The notes beneath the pieces were generated by a model. The model was not told where the DNA came from. It made no database searches and saw only the letters and a list, made by a program, of their open reading frames with translations. Positions 44,300 to 52,962 of a stretch of 64,000 nucleotides of DNA are shown one piece after another. How positions within the stretch are numbered: position 1 is the stretch's first letter; the number at the start of each line of letters is the position of its first letter. The stretch comes from Colwellia sp. D2M02 (GTDB lineage: Bacteria; Pseudomonadota; Gammaproteobacteria; Enterobacterales; Alteromonadaceae), in assembly GCF_018860755.1 (NCBI RefSeq), contig NZ_JAHKPW010000089.1:1-64000 (forward strand), written 5' to 3'. Both the position numbers and the translations under genes were made by a program.

Positions 44300-45524
44300 C
44301 AAATTAGTTTATGTAGTATTAGCGACTGCTGAGCCACAACGAGCATTACGTTTAATAGAGAGTATGAAGAAGCATCTGCCAAACTATAGAGTTATATCTT
44401 CGTTATTACTTATCGGAAAAGCCGAAAGATTAGAGCAAGCTCCTTTAAATGCTAGTGTTAATGTTATTGATCATCTCTCATATTACCCTTCAATCTCTGA
44501 GAGCAGAAATATTTGCCAATCATATCTACGTATTCAGATGAATGAAAAAAGTGGTATAGGCCTAGTTCTAGATGATGATTTAATATGGACGATGTCTGAA
44601 GAAAGTTTTACTCCTCTTGTTGAAGAATTAAAGCACTTAAAATGTGACATGGCTTTTGGCGCTTTATCTGGTGATGCACCAATTCCTAAAGAGTATACGA
44701 GAGCAAGTCCTTTATTGGATGTTATAATAGCCATCAATAATAATTGCTATTACAAAAAGACGAAGAATATAGAGAATTATGTTGCTTCGGTTAGCTTACA
44801 GGACCGTAGCAATGTAACTACAAATAGACATCATGATTATTATTCTTTTAAACCTGAGAAATTTAATGCACAACAAGTCCTCATTGAAAAACTAGATTGG
44901 TCAGAATTCATAATTAATTTAGCTCATGGCAAAATAACTACCAGATTGATGGAGTTACCCGATGAAATTAAACCAGCAACAGGCCGAGAAAGAGGCGGCT
45001 CTACATTAATATTCAATTCTGATGTTTTGCTATGTAAGAACGACTCTATTTCTTGCTTGGGAATAACGAGTCGTAGAGGTGATATGTTGATGGCATCAGA
45101 AGCTCACTTTTTAGGCTTCAATTTGTTTAACGTTCCTTCATTTTTATCTCATCAAAGAGAGGAGTCTTTTGATTCTCATGACTATAAAAAACTTATTGGA
45201 GACATTATTGGTTATTCAATAGTTGAATATAAAACAGATAATCGCAACTCCCCCAAATCATTCATCGGACATTTAACTTCGCGAATCAACACAACCATAT
45301 TTATTCTTAAAGAAACAACAACGATGTTATCTGTGTTAAAGGACTGGCTAAACGATAACAAAAATCTAAATGAAGAAATATCTTTTGCTATATCAACGAT
45401 GATAGAAGAAAACTCTATTTCCATAAATTATTTACAAAGTTTTGATATTCAAGCTGCAATTGAGCCATTTAATAAATTGATGAATAAGAAGACTTGGTCA
45501 AGCTCACAATGCTTAGTAGGTTAA
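44289..45524 (+). CDS. Glycosyltransferase-like protein
   Basis: With the ATG at 44289 the protein has 411 residues (MWSDKLVYVVLATAEPQRAL). A TTG at 44274 is an alternative start. The N-terminal third resembles a GT-A fold, with VLATAEPQRALRLIESM and a DxD-like GLVLDDDLIW (about 96-105). The remainder is unassigned. It may transfer a sugar to the operon's product. It overlaps the M20 gene's 3' end and closes the operon. A hairpin without a T-run follows at 45620-45635. Confidence 0.6.
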   Translation: MWSDKLVYVVLATAEPQRALRLIESMKKHLPNYRVISSLLLIGKAERLEQAPLNASVNVIDHLSYYPSISESRNICQSYLRIQMNEKSGIGLVLDDDLIWTMSEESFTPLVEELKHLKCDMAFGALSGDAPIPKEYTRASPLLDVIIAINNNCYYKKTKNIENYVASVSLQDRSNVTTNRHHDYYSFKPEKFNAQQVLIEKLDWSEFIINLAHGKITTRLMELPDEIKPATGRERGGSTLIFNSDVLLCKNDSISCLGITSRRGDMLMASEAHFLGFNLFNVPSFLSHQREESFDSHDYKKLIGDIIGYSIVEYKTDNRNSPKSFIGHLTSRINTTIFILKETTTMLSVLKDWLNDNKNLNEEISFAISTMIEENSISINYLQSFDIQAAIEPFNKLMNKKTWSSSQCLVG

Positions 45525-45669
45525 ATGCAGCATTTAATAAGTAATTTGAAATTATAAACATATTTCTTGGGCCTTAAACCTAGACATTATTAGCATTTGT
45601 ATATATTGTATTTATATACCTGCGATTTCTCGCAGCCCTTGCTATGTATGGATTTCGTAGTCTGACATT

Positions 45670-45726
45670 GAAGATCTAGTCGTTAACTTGCAAACGCTAT
45701 GAAGATCTAACTGTTAGCTTGCAAAG
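45670..45726 (+). repeat. Right-end inner TnsB-like sites (two copies)
   Basis: Two sites read GATC-TAGTCG-TTAACTTGC at 45673-45691 and GATC-TAACTG-TTAGCTTGC at 45704-45722, 31 bases apart. A decayed third site with only GATC remaining follows at 45737-45740. The close packing resembles the right end of Tn7. They face opposite to the left-end copies. Confidence 0.8.
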
Positions 45727-45778
45727 AGTAGAAAAAGATCTTTGCAGAATCCTCGTAAGTTATTGAATCTAAAAAGCA

Positions 45779-45807
45779 CAAGATCTACTTCTTAACTTGG
45801 ATTAACA
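45779..45807 (+). repeat. Right transposon terminus with outer TnsB-like site
   Basis: GATC (45782-45785), six bases, TTAACTTG (45792-45799), then GATTAACA ending at 45807. This is the inverted partner of the left terminus at 4779. TTAC follows directly (45808-45811), matching the TTAC before the left tip. Confidence 0.78.
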
Positions 45808-45963
45808 TTACTTTGATGTATTTAATGTTATTCCAGTAATTGGTCTATTAACTTATAAATTACTGCTTATAAGTGGCTACTTATAATTTAGGCACTTAGC
45901 AGGATAAGTACTTTTGTTTATGCGCTTTATCGTTTTTTATTGGATGATTATTATACTTTTTTG

Positions 45964-46028
45964 GTGACGCTACGTGGCTAAAATAGTTTTTTGTGACTCC
46001 TACTGCGTTATTTTTTACGTAGCGTCAC
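45964..46028. repeat. 65-bp inverted-repeat element, copy 2
   Basis: The arms GTGACGCTACGTG (45964-45976) and ACGTAGCGTCAC (46017-46028) form an inverted repeat with an AT-rich loop. They match copy 1 at 4914-4977 nearly exactly. Copy 2 lies outside the transposon about 100 bases after the helD stop codon and could be a terminator for it. Confidence 0.65.
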
Positions 46029-46126
46029 CTTAAAATTACTCCATTTTAATCTGATACTTGTTTTACGTTCTTTCAAATGGTGTTTAGAATTACGCGCTAG
46101 TGTTTTTCTTTATGGTAACTTTACTT

Positions 46127-48616
46127 TTACATTAGCTCTATGCTTGAACGTTGTTCATTAAAGTATGTTGATGCTACTTGAATATTGTAATTACCGCTAA
46201 GCAACTCGTTAATAAACTCGGATGTGTTTTCTTGACTGGCAATAATATGTGCTTGGTATTTTGCTCGTGTTAAACCAACATAAAGTAAACGACGTTCTTC
46301 AGAGTTAGGAAAATCGTCAGCGCTTGGTAATAAAGCTTCAACAAGTACATCATTTTTATTCTTTGCGGGAAAACCGAAATCACTATTATCAAAACTTAAT
46401 AAAATAACATAGTCTGCTTCAAGTCCTTTAGCATTATGATAAGTCCAAAAAAATATTTGGCTTTCTAAAAAGCTATGACTGTTTGAACTTTGTTGTTTAA
46501 TTTTTTCGTGTAAACTCGTTAATTGAAATCGATAACGAGCAATTACCGCAATACTTGCTTGTGGTGATCTCTTCAAAATATTTTTAATTAAGTTAAGCGC
46601 TTTATCGTAATAGCTTTTTTTATTGTGATGCTCAGTATAATCATCGTGTAGAAAAACTTGTGGCTGACTGACTTGTTCATGAGTAACTATATGCTTTTTA
46701 TATTGTTCAGGGTTTTTCATGACAAACTGCCCAGCGACTTCTGCAATACTATTATTATAACGAAACGTTTTTTGTAATTTTGACAATGAATATCTGCCCA
46801 CTAATTTTTCAAATTGAGTTGTTAGTGTTAAGTCTCCACCAGAAAAACGATAGATAGATTGCCAATCATCACCAACGGCCGTTAATTTTACTTGGTGTCC
46901 TTGTGTTATTAACGCATCCAATAGTTGATATCGCGCATTAGAAATATCTTGAAATTCATCAACTAATATATGAGACCACTGCGGTATTAACATTTTTTGA
47001 GTGACGACATCATAGGCATTATTGATCATGTCATCAAAATCAATCGTCTTTTGTTGGTGTAACTCTTCGCTATAAGCTTTTGTTATTTTTACTAATATAT
47101 CAGTATGGATTTCACTGTTTACAATATTAGCATGAACAAAACGTGTCTTTATTTCACGGGGTGAAAGTCGTTCAGTACGCTGTGCTTGTAAGCACGGTTG
47201 GTAGCGTTCAACAGCCAGTTTCATTAAACCACAATCAGTAAAGTGCTTAATAAGCGTATTTTTGTAACGACTATTTTGTTGATATTGATTAACTAGCTCA
47301 TCCGTATTTTTTAAGTGAGGAATAATTATTTTAAGTTGCTGTTCAATACTTTTTTGATCGAAACCTTTATTTTGATTAAAGCGGTTTATCATTTTCTTAT
47401 TTGGATAATCTAAGACTATGATGCGCCCTAACCCTTTATTATTGTCAAATGCTACCTTGATATTTTCTGAGGTTAAATGAAAAGAGCCATGTTGTTGTAG
47501 TAACTCATATTTGAAATCAATTTCATTAATAAACAAAAGGTTAGAAATTAAAAACTCCTGGTACGTTCTCATTTTATCCCCCGACAAGGTAAGATAAATA
47601 GGCGCTAATGAAGTATTATCAGGCATATATAATGTGCTAAGTAACTGATAGAAAAAGTTTATGTCCTGCTTTATTGCTTGGTTTAACCAAAGCGTCAACC
47701 AGCTTGTCTGTTTATTTGCATCATTGGCAAAAATCGATAGCGCAGTTGGTAAATTACACTGGGTTAAAATAAAACGCGCTAAACCATGAAAAGTCATAAT
47801 GTGAGGCGTTAGCGGTGAGTTATTATTAGCAAGCTTATGAGTATTTTTATTAAAACGTGCCGTTAGTTCACTTGCCGCCGCTTTGTTATAAGCCAAAATT
47901 AAAATTTTGTCGGCTGAGGTTGTTTTTCTGTCAATTAAGTCGAGCGCTTTTGCTACCATAACCGAGGTTTTTCCGGTGCCTGCAGCGGCTAAAATTAAAT
48001 TTTTATCGTTATCTCGTATTACAGCTAATCGTTGCTCGATGGTTAATGGGTTTGATTCGATTACATCATAAAATTGTTTTCGAGCTTGTAATGTCGCTTG
48101 CTCATAATTATGACGTAATGCAGCAGATAATTTTTCTATCGTGTTGAAGTTTAATAGCTTTTTAAATACGTCAATACTTTCACTATAAATATTTTTATGC
48201 CAAACATCTTGATTATTACGATAATTATTGAGTAATGGCAGTAATTGCTCAGCAAGTATATTAAGCGACGAGTCTCGTAAAAACTCATCAAAAGCGAGCT
48301 TTTTTAATGTTATTTGGATGGCTTTTAGTTTCGCCAATATAATAGGCTGTATATTTTTTGCTAGTGCTTCACTAAAGGCTTTGGCTTGAGTCGATTTTAA
48401 AAAGCGTATTTGCGTATTGTTATAATCGCCTAAATAAATAGTACTATGTAAATAGCTTTGTTGAATTTGTGGAAAGCCAACAAAGGTTGAAAAATGATAG
48501 GATTTACTTGCGCCTAACTTAAAGTACGCAACAACAGCATTATCATTCAATTGTGCATACTTTAAATAAGTAAAAAAATTACCAATACTTGATGGGTAAG
48601 CCGTTATTACAGACAT
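46127..48616 (-). CDS. helD: DNA helicase IV-like (HelD) superfamily 1 helicase
   Basis: The 829-residue helicase has Walker A LAAAGTGKTSVM (about 209), motif II LVDEFQDIS, motif III GDDWQSIYRFSGGD, motif V TYHNAKGLEADYV and motif VI RRLLYVGLTRAKY, the pattern of E. coli helicase IV. An N-terminal region of about 200 residues matches the HelD lead-in. It is longer than the E. coli protein (684 aa). It lies just right of the transposon, and its 3' end faces the insertion. It is core genome by context. Confidence 0.85.
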   Translation of the reverse strand: MSVITAYPSSIGNFFTYLKYAQLNDNAVVAYFKLGASKSYHFSTFVGFPQIQQSYLHSTIYLGDYNNTQIRFLKSTQAKAFSEALAKNIQPIILAKLKAIQITLKKLAFDEFLRDSSLNILAEQLLPLLNNYRNNQDVWHKNIYSESIDVFKKLLNFNTIEKLSAALRHNYEQATLQARKQFYDVIESNPLTIEQRLAVIRDNDKNLILAAAGTGKTSVMVAKALDLIDRKTTSADKILILAYNKAAASELTARFNKNTHKLANNNSPLTPHIMTFHGLARFILTQCNLPTALSIFANDANKQTSWLTLWLNQAIKQDINFFYQLLSTLYMPDNTSLAPIYLTLSGDKMRTYQEFLISNLLFINEIDFKYELLQQHGSFHLTSENIKVAFDNNKGLGRIIVLDYPNKKMINRFNQNKGFDQKSIEQQLKIIIPHLKNTDELVNQYQQNSRYKNTLIKHFTDCGLMKLAVERYQPCLQAQRTERLSPREIKTRFVHANIVNSEIHTDILVKITKAYSEELHQQKTIDFDDMINNAYDVVTQKMLIPQWSHILVDEFQDISNARYQLLDALITQGHQVKLTAVGDDWQSIYRFSGGDLTLTTQFEKLVGRYSLSKLQKTFRYNNSIAEVAGQFVMKNPEQYKKHIVTHEQVSQPQVFLHDDYTEHHNKKSYYDKALNLIKNILKRSPQASIAVIARYRFQLTSLHEKIKQQSSNSHSFLESQIFFWTYHNAKGLEADYVILLSFDNSDFGFPAKNKNDVLVEALLPSADDFPNSEERRLLYVGLTRAKYQAHIIASQENTSEFINELLSGNYNIQVASTYFNEQRSSIELM

Positions 48617-48683
48617 TGAAATAGAAAAGCCTTGGGGGAAAGAAAAAAGGATGGCTTAACCACCCTACTTTTACCGGTTTATT

Positions 48684-48719
48684 CCCATCATAAGATTATA
48701 AATAAAAATTTATGATGGG
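48684..48719. terminator. Hairpin between helD and the dsbA-like gene
   Basis: CCCATCATAA (48684-48693) and TTATGATGGG (48710-48719) pair perfectly around a 16-base AT-rich loop. On the plus strand it is followed by TTTT; on the minus strand, the sense of the dsbA-like gene that ends at 48746, the tail is AATAAA. A terminator is likely but a strong T-run is absent on that strand. Confidence 0.5.
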
Positions 48720-48745
48720 TTTTAGATAACGTTTTCAATGAGTTA

Positions 48746-49399
48746 TTATTGATTGTATGCTTGAGATATTGCCTCATCGACAAGTTTCACTAACGGCTCA
48801 TAACCAAAGTTAATCAATGGCTTACCATTAACAAAGAACTGTGGCGTTGCTCTTACTTTTAACATTTTTCCATCGTTAATATCTTTAGCTATCGCCTCAC
48901 TTACTTGCTCGCTTTGTTGGTCAAGTGTTAGTTGAGTAGCGTCTAACTTCAATCGTTGCAAAGCGATTAACGCGAGCTCTGGCTGAGCAACATGATGTTG
49001 CACCCAATTATTTTGGTTTTTATATAATAATTCAACAGCTGGCCAAAACTTGCCTTGTAAATGCGCGGCTTCAAGTATTTTAACCACTTGATCTGAGCCT
49101 TGGTGTAATGGCGCATAACGTTTTACTAGCTTAATTTTACCAGGGTTATTTTTCATGATGCGATTTACTAAAGGGTAAAACTGGCGGCATGTTTCACAAG
49201 CGGGATCAAAAAACTCAACAATAGTGACTTTGGCATCAGCACTGCCTTTAAAAGGTGCATTATCACGCGTTAGCCATTGTGCGTCTTGTGTTGTTTGCGC
49301 TTGTATTTTACTTTGCTCATTATTAAATATACTTACCGCGACAATAAAAGCAGTACAAAGAATAATGATAGTGCTAATAAAAAGTGTTTTTTTATTCAT
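48746..49399 (-). CDS. DsbA-like thioredoxin-fold oxidoreductase, membrane-anchored
   Basis: With the ATG at 49399 the protein has 217 residues. An N-terminal membrane anchor or signal (about 4-23) leads to a thioredoxin fold with CETC in FFDPACETCRQF (about 70-73) and cis-Pro region VRATPQFFVNG. It would catalyse disulfide formation in the periplasm. It is encoded directly after dsbB with an eight-base overlap, so the two form an oxidation pair. A start at 49429 would add ten residues with no support. Confidence 0.88.
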   Translation of the reverse strand: MNKKTLFISTIIILCTAFIVAVSIFNNEQSKIQAQTTQDAQWLTRDNAPFKGSADAKVTIVEFFDPACETCRQFYPLVNRIMKNNPGKIKLVKRYAPLHQGSDQVVKILEAAHLQGKFWPAVELLYKNQNNWVQHHVAQPELALIALQRLKLDATQLTLDQQSEQVSEAIAKDINDGKMLKVRATPQFFVNGKPLINFGYEPLVKLVDEAISQAYNQ

Positions 49400-49847
49400 G
49401 GTTGTTTCTCGATGATTGAAGGTAAGCAATAAACAATAATAAGCCGATTAGCGTAAACGTTAATAAAGACATCAGTGGAATATTTAAAAAACCCAATAAA
49501 TTAATATGTGTTTCTGAGCAAGGTATTCCTTGTACGCAAGGTTGGGCTGATTTAGGGATAATACCAGCAACTAGCAGCACATGATATAAAGCAACAAGCC
49601 AACCAAAAGTGACTAAGCTACTAATATAACGAATAATTTTTTCATCATAAGGAAATAATGCCAGTGGCATTACAATCACTAATGGGTAAAGTGCAATACG
49701 CTGATACCAACATAATACACAAACAGGTAACTTAACTATTTCACTTAAAAATAAGCTGATGAGTGTGGCTGCTGTGGCAATAATCCATACAGAAAACAGC
49801 AAATACCAGGCAGTAGCGGCTTGTTTATTTTGTGCTATGTTGTTCAT
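49392..49847 (-). CDS. dsbB: Disulfide bond formation protein DsbB family
   Basis: The 151-residue membrane protein has four predicted transmembrane helices. The first periplasmic Cys pair is CVLC (PVCVLCWYQRIAL, about 38-41) and the second is CVQGIPC (about 104-110). It reoxidises the DsbA-like partner and passes electrons to quinone. Spacing and length fit the short DsbB family. It is the first gene of the pair. Confidence 0.9.
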   Translation of the reverse strand: MNNIAQNKQAATAWYLLFSVWIIATAATLISLFLSEIVKLPVCVLCWYQRIALYPLVIVMPLALFPYDEKIIRYISSLVTFGWLVALYHVLLVAGIIPKSAQPCVQGIPCSETHINLLGFLNIPLMSLLTFTLIGLLLFIAYLQSSRNNHE

Positions 49848-50137
49848 GTTTTCTCAGTGTTTTTACAGTGATTTTCCCAAAATATAGCGGCATATATACT
49901 CGCATAATTTTAATATACCTTCTTGATTGATAAAGGCATATTAATTATTTGAACGCTATATTAACATAACTTATTTATGCTGATGTAGCATTTACTGAAT
50001 TAACTCCCGTTTGAACTAGCACGGGCATATATTAATGATTTCTGTTAATCTATATTTAAAAGTAAGCGGTATAATTCAATAGCTTTTGGCGTTAAACAGC
50101 TTGCTTGACCTACTAAAACTTAAGAATATTAACAGCC

Positions 50138-51046
50138 ATGACCTTTACTTCATTATCAAATAAAACAGCCTCTGACATTTACTTGTTATCTTTGCAATCA
50201 AAACAAAGTCGGGTCACTATGGCATCTTTATTAAACGTGGTTGCTTATAAGTTTGATAACAAAAAGAACCATCAATCTGTTGATTGGTCAAAACTTCACT
50301 ATGAAAAAATTCTGATGTTGCTATCTGACTTGTCAGATGAAGGTAAGTCCCCTGCTACGATTAATGTTTACCTATCAGCCCTTAAAGGCGTTGCTAAAGA
50401 AGCTTGGCGTAAAAAGCAACTTGATGTTGAAAGCTATCAGCATATTAAAGAAATTAGACGTATTAAAGGCTCTCGAAGTATTAAAGGTCGAGCTCTTGAG
50501 CTTGATGAATTAAATACGTTAATCGATTATTGCATGTCACAAGAAGGCGTTATTGCGATGCGTGATGCTGCCGTTATTGCTTTAGTATATGGTGCAGGTT
50601 TGCGACGACATGAGGCTGCTGGTCTAATGTTGTCAGACTTAGATGTTGATCAAGGCACTATTAAAGTACTCGGTAAAGGTAACAAAGAACGAGTTAATGC
50701 CTTACATAACCGTAATTTAGATATTATTCATACTTGGTTAGATGAGCGAGGTTTAGAGCCTGGGCCATTATTTTTACGAGCCCGAAAAGGTAATCGTTTA
50801 GTTAATGAGCCTATTTCTGGGCAGACTATTTACGATATTATTATTCGTCGTTATAAAGAAGCTGGACTAAAACGGTTAACTCCCCATGATTTGCGTAGAA
50901 CCTTTGCCACTAAGCTATTAGAGAATGGCGAAGATGTTTTTCTGGTACAAGATTTGATGGGACATTCGTCGGTGGAAACAACAAAAAATTATGATAGACG
51001 TGATGAAAAAGCGAAAACAAAGGCAGCAAAAGCGCTACCTTTTTAA
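50138..51046 (+). CDS. Tyrosine recombinase / site-specific integrase
   Basis: The 302-residue protein has an N-terminal SAM-like core-binding domain (about 10-105) and a catalytic domain with the full set: Arg in GAGLRRHEA (about 155), Lys in GKGNKERV, HDLRR (about 250-254), GHSS (about 275) and the nucleophilic Tyr in KNYDRR (about 289). It stands alone outside the Tn7-like element, with no second integrase or attachment repeats nearby. It may be a chromosomal recombinase or a remnant of an older element. No substrate can be named. Confidence 0.85.
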   Translation: MTFTSLSNKTASDIYLLSLQSKQSRVTMASLLNVVAYKFDNKKNHQSVDWSKLHYEKILMLLSDLSDEGKSPATINVYLSALKGVAKEAWRKKQLDVESYQHIKEIRRIKGSRSIKGRALELDELNTLIDYCMSQEGVIAMRDAAVIALVYGAGLRRHEAAGLMLSDLDVDQGTIKVLGKGNKERVNALHNRNLDIIHTWLDERGLEPGPLFLRARKGNRLVNEPISGQTIYDIIIRRYKEAGLKRLTPHDLRRTFATKLLENGEDVFLVQDLMGHSSVETTKNYDRRDEKAKTKAAKALPF

Positions 51047-51074
51047 GTGATTTGATCAGTTAATCTAGCTAATG

Positions 51075-51968
51075 TTAGTTAACCGAGGTGTTAATTGGCT
51101 TAATTTTTAATACCAGTGCAGGGTCTATTTTTACGTCGAACCAATTAATTCGCCAATCTAAATGAGGTCCTGTGGTGCGTCCGCTGTTACCGACGGCAGC
51201 AATAACTTGCCCTTGTTCAACCATATCCCCTTGTTTTACATAAGATTTACTTAAATGTAAAAATGTTGAGCTGATGCCATGACCATGTTCAATAATCATA
51301 GTACCACCCGAGTAAAACATATCGGGCACCCAAAGTAGTACTTTACCAGCCGCAGGTGCTTTTACCGGATCGCCAATTTTACCAGCATAATCTAAACCAA
51401 AGTGTGGTCTTTTCTTCACGCCGTTAAAAACGCGTTGACTGCCATACACGCCAGTTATGGTGCCATCAATTGGCGCAATAAAACCACCGGCAAAGCTAGT
51501 TAAATCGGTACTAATAGTACGCGCTGCTTTTACTTGCTTACTATCTTTGGCTGAGCGCTTTACCGCTTGAGGGTTCGGCTTCATAATACTTTTTTTAATA
51601 CCTTCAATACGCTGAATGTTATATTCGCGTTTTTTCGGCGTAAGTATTTTTTCTACCCGATCACCATTAACATTACTAATAGCTAAGGTATAACTATCAA
51701 CATCATCACGAGAAAAACCAAAGGTATAATCTCCATCTGCTGATAGAGGTAATTTCTTATCGTTTAAAGTGACGGTATTACCAACCGATGTTTTACCTAC
51801 AAGTAAGCCACCTTGCTCAACAACACCTGCGAGCTTAATACTCGGCTTATTATTATCTAATGCAAAAGCACTCGTACTGATAGATAATGTACTAATACTA
51901 AACGTTGCAATATAAGCAGAAAAAGCGATGTTTTTAGCGACTTTTGTTAAACCGTTAAATTTAGCCAT
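51075..51968 (-). CDS. M23-family peptidoglycan peptidase-like protein
   Basis: With the ATG at 51968 the product has 297 residues and begins with a signal peptide (about 1-38, ending AFA). The LytM/M23 domain (about 160-290) has the H-x3-D motif in HFGLDYAG. The usual HxH motif reads HLDW instead of HLHW, so the last zinc ligand is Asp; HLDWR variants appear in related marine proteins in my recollection, so activity may persist. It overlaps the pterin-synthase-like gene by eight bases and lies downstream of it. Confidence 0.85.
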   Translation of the reverse strand: MAKFNGLTKVAKNIAFSAYIATFSISTLSISTSAFALDNNKPSIKLAGVVEQGGLLVGKTSVGNTVTLNDKKLPLSADGDYTFGFSRDDVDSYTLAISNVNGDRVEKILTPKKREYNIQRIEGIKKSIMKPNPQAVKRSAKDSKQVKAARTISTDLTSFAGGFIAPIDGTITGVYGSQRVFNGVKKRPHFGLDYAGKIGDPVKAPAAGKVLLWVPDMFYSGGTMIIEHGHGISSTFLHLSKSYVKQGDMVEQGQVIAAVGNSGRTTGPHLDWRINWFDVKIDPALVLKIKPINTSVN

Positions 51969-52848
51969 TAACAATTGCTCCTTTTGCTACCCCTTCATAA
52001 GCAATTACCTTAACTGCTTTATTAGCTAATTCAGGCATTGCTTTTAATTGTCGAACAATAAAGTCAGCAAGTAGCTCGACCGTTGAATCACAATCAACCA
52101 CATCTAAAATATTACTTGGTACGGCAATATCAAAACGACCTTGCGGTGCATGATAACTAAAGTATTGGTGATCGGGTGTTAAATCATTTTGTGCCTGAGT
52201 AGATAACTGAATATCAGCAGCATCAATACGATCAGCCTCACTAGCAATATAGATATCTTGCCAGCGTTGACACCATAGCTTTTCAAGCGCGGTGTCTTTA
52301 ATACCATCAACAAAAATTTGTATTTTTGAGCGATGACCATGAGCAATACGCTGACAATTACCATCATGAAGCTTTAAACCATGAGTGTAATGGTAATAGT
52401 CATTATGCATTACCTCTGGTCGCAACGTTAAAGTTAAGCCTTCAACATTGGTTGGTAATTGCGCTTTAATAATGGCAGTTAAATGGCGAGTTACATCAGT
52501 AATATTAATGGTTAAACTATCAACTGGCGCAAATGCACACTGAGGTGATTGTAAATGATAGCTACCAACAGCACTGGTAAAGTCAATCACTTGATGGTTT
52601 TCATTATGTGGTGACTCGGCCAATATTACAGATTTTTCTTGCATCGGTAATAAAAGTTTATGATCTACGGCATCATCAATAATGGCTTTTATTTGCTTTT
52701 TAACAACGGCAAAATCAAGCACCATGCTCATTTCATTAAGTGAGCCGTCAAGTAATACATCAACTATCCAACTTTCACCTACAATACCGCGCTCTACACA
52801 CAAATATGAAAAATCAATAACGGTAAGATCATCTACAAATAATTGCAT
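51961..52848 (-). CDS. 6-pyruvoyl-tetrahydropterin synthase/QueD-like, duplicated
   Basis: The 295-residue protein has two PTPS-like halves (about 1-120 and 125-290). The first half has MVLDFAVVKKQIKAIIDDAVDHKLL, shown here in parts: VLDFAVVKK and DHKLL. The second has GHRSKIQIFVDG, a zinc-type His and the pterin-binding pattern. QueD-type enzymes make carboxytetrahydropterin in the queuosine pathway. The fusion is unusual against the usual 120-aa subunit but occurs in this group. It is upstream of the M23 gene and downstream of pyrC. Confidence 0.75.
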   Translation of the reverse strand: MQLFVDDLTVIDFSYLCVERGIVGESWIVDVLLDGSLNEMSMVLDFAVVKKQIKAIIDDAVDHKLLLPMQEKSVILAESPHNENHQVIDFTSAVGSYHLQSPQCAFAPVDSLTINITDVTRHLTAIIKAQLPTNVEGLTLTLRPEVMHNDYYHYTHGLKLHDGNCQRIAHGHRSKIQIFVDGIKDTALEKLWCQRWQDIYIASEADRIDAADIQLSTQAQNDLTPDHQYFSYHAPQGRFDIAVPSNILDVVDCDSTVELLADFIVRQLKAMPELANKAVKVIAYEGVAKGAIVNG

Positions 52849-52908
52849 TTTTTTCCTTAATTTACGTTTGGCTCTCTACTTAAATATTTTTGCACAAACA
52901 GTGGTTAA

Positions 52909-52930
52909 CGATAACGTTAAATTGTTATCG
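52909..52930. repeat. Inverted repeat between pyrC and the QueD-like gene
   Basis: CGATAAC (52909-52915) and GTTATCG (52924-52930) form a perfect seven-base hairpin with an eight-base loop. It lies just after the pyrC stop. No T-run follows, so it may be an operator or RNA element rather than a terminator. Confidence 0.4.
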
Positions 52931-52962
52931 CAAACGTCACTTAACTATTTACTCGACCAAAG

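Larger units (their letters stand above)
4779..45807. mobile_element. Tn7-like transposon (about 41.0 kb) with defence-island cargo
   Basis: The element encodes TnsA, TnsB, TnsC and TniQ homologues at 18866-23986. Its ends are inverted: the left starts TGTTAATCC at 4779 and the right finishes GGATTAACA at 45807, matching the TGT...ACA termini of the Tn7 family. Inside each end are copies of GATC-N6-TTARCTTG (left at 4787-4804 and 4887-4904 on the minus strand; right at 45673-45690, 45704-45721 and 45782-45799 on the plus strand), the arrangement expected of TnsB sites. TTAC flanks both ends directly; a 5-base TTACT match (4775-4779 and 45808-45812) is possible if base 4779 is counted as target, so the exact duplication is uncertain by one base. 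The insertion lies between the 3' ends of two convergent chromosomal genes. Confidence 0.82.
45525..46126. other. Non-coding region holding the right transposon end and chromosome flank
   Basis: This 602-base region has no gene. From left to right it holds a hairpin at 45620-45635 (CTGCGA-TTTC-TCGCAG), the right-end TnsB-like sites (45670-45807), a perfect hairpin TTATAAGT-GGCT-ACTTATAA at 45867-45886, and a second copy of the 64-bp inverted-repeat element (45964-46028). The part to the right of 45807 is chromosome and lies 3' to helD. Confidence 0.65.
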
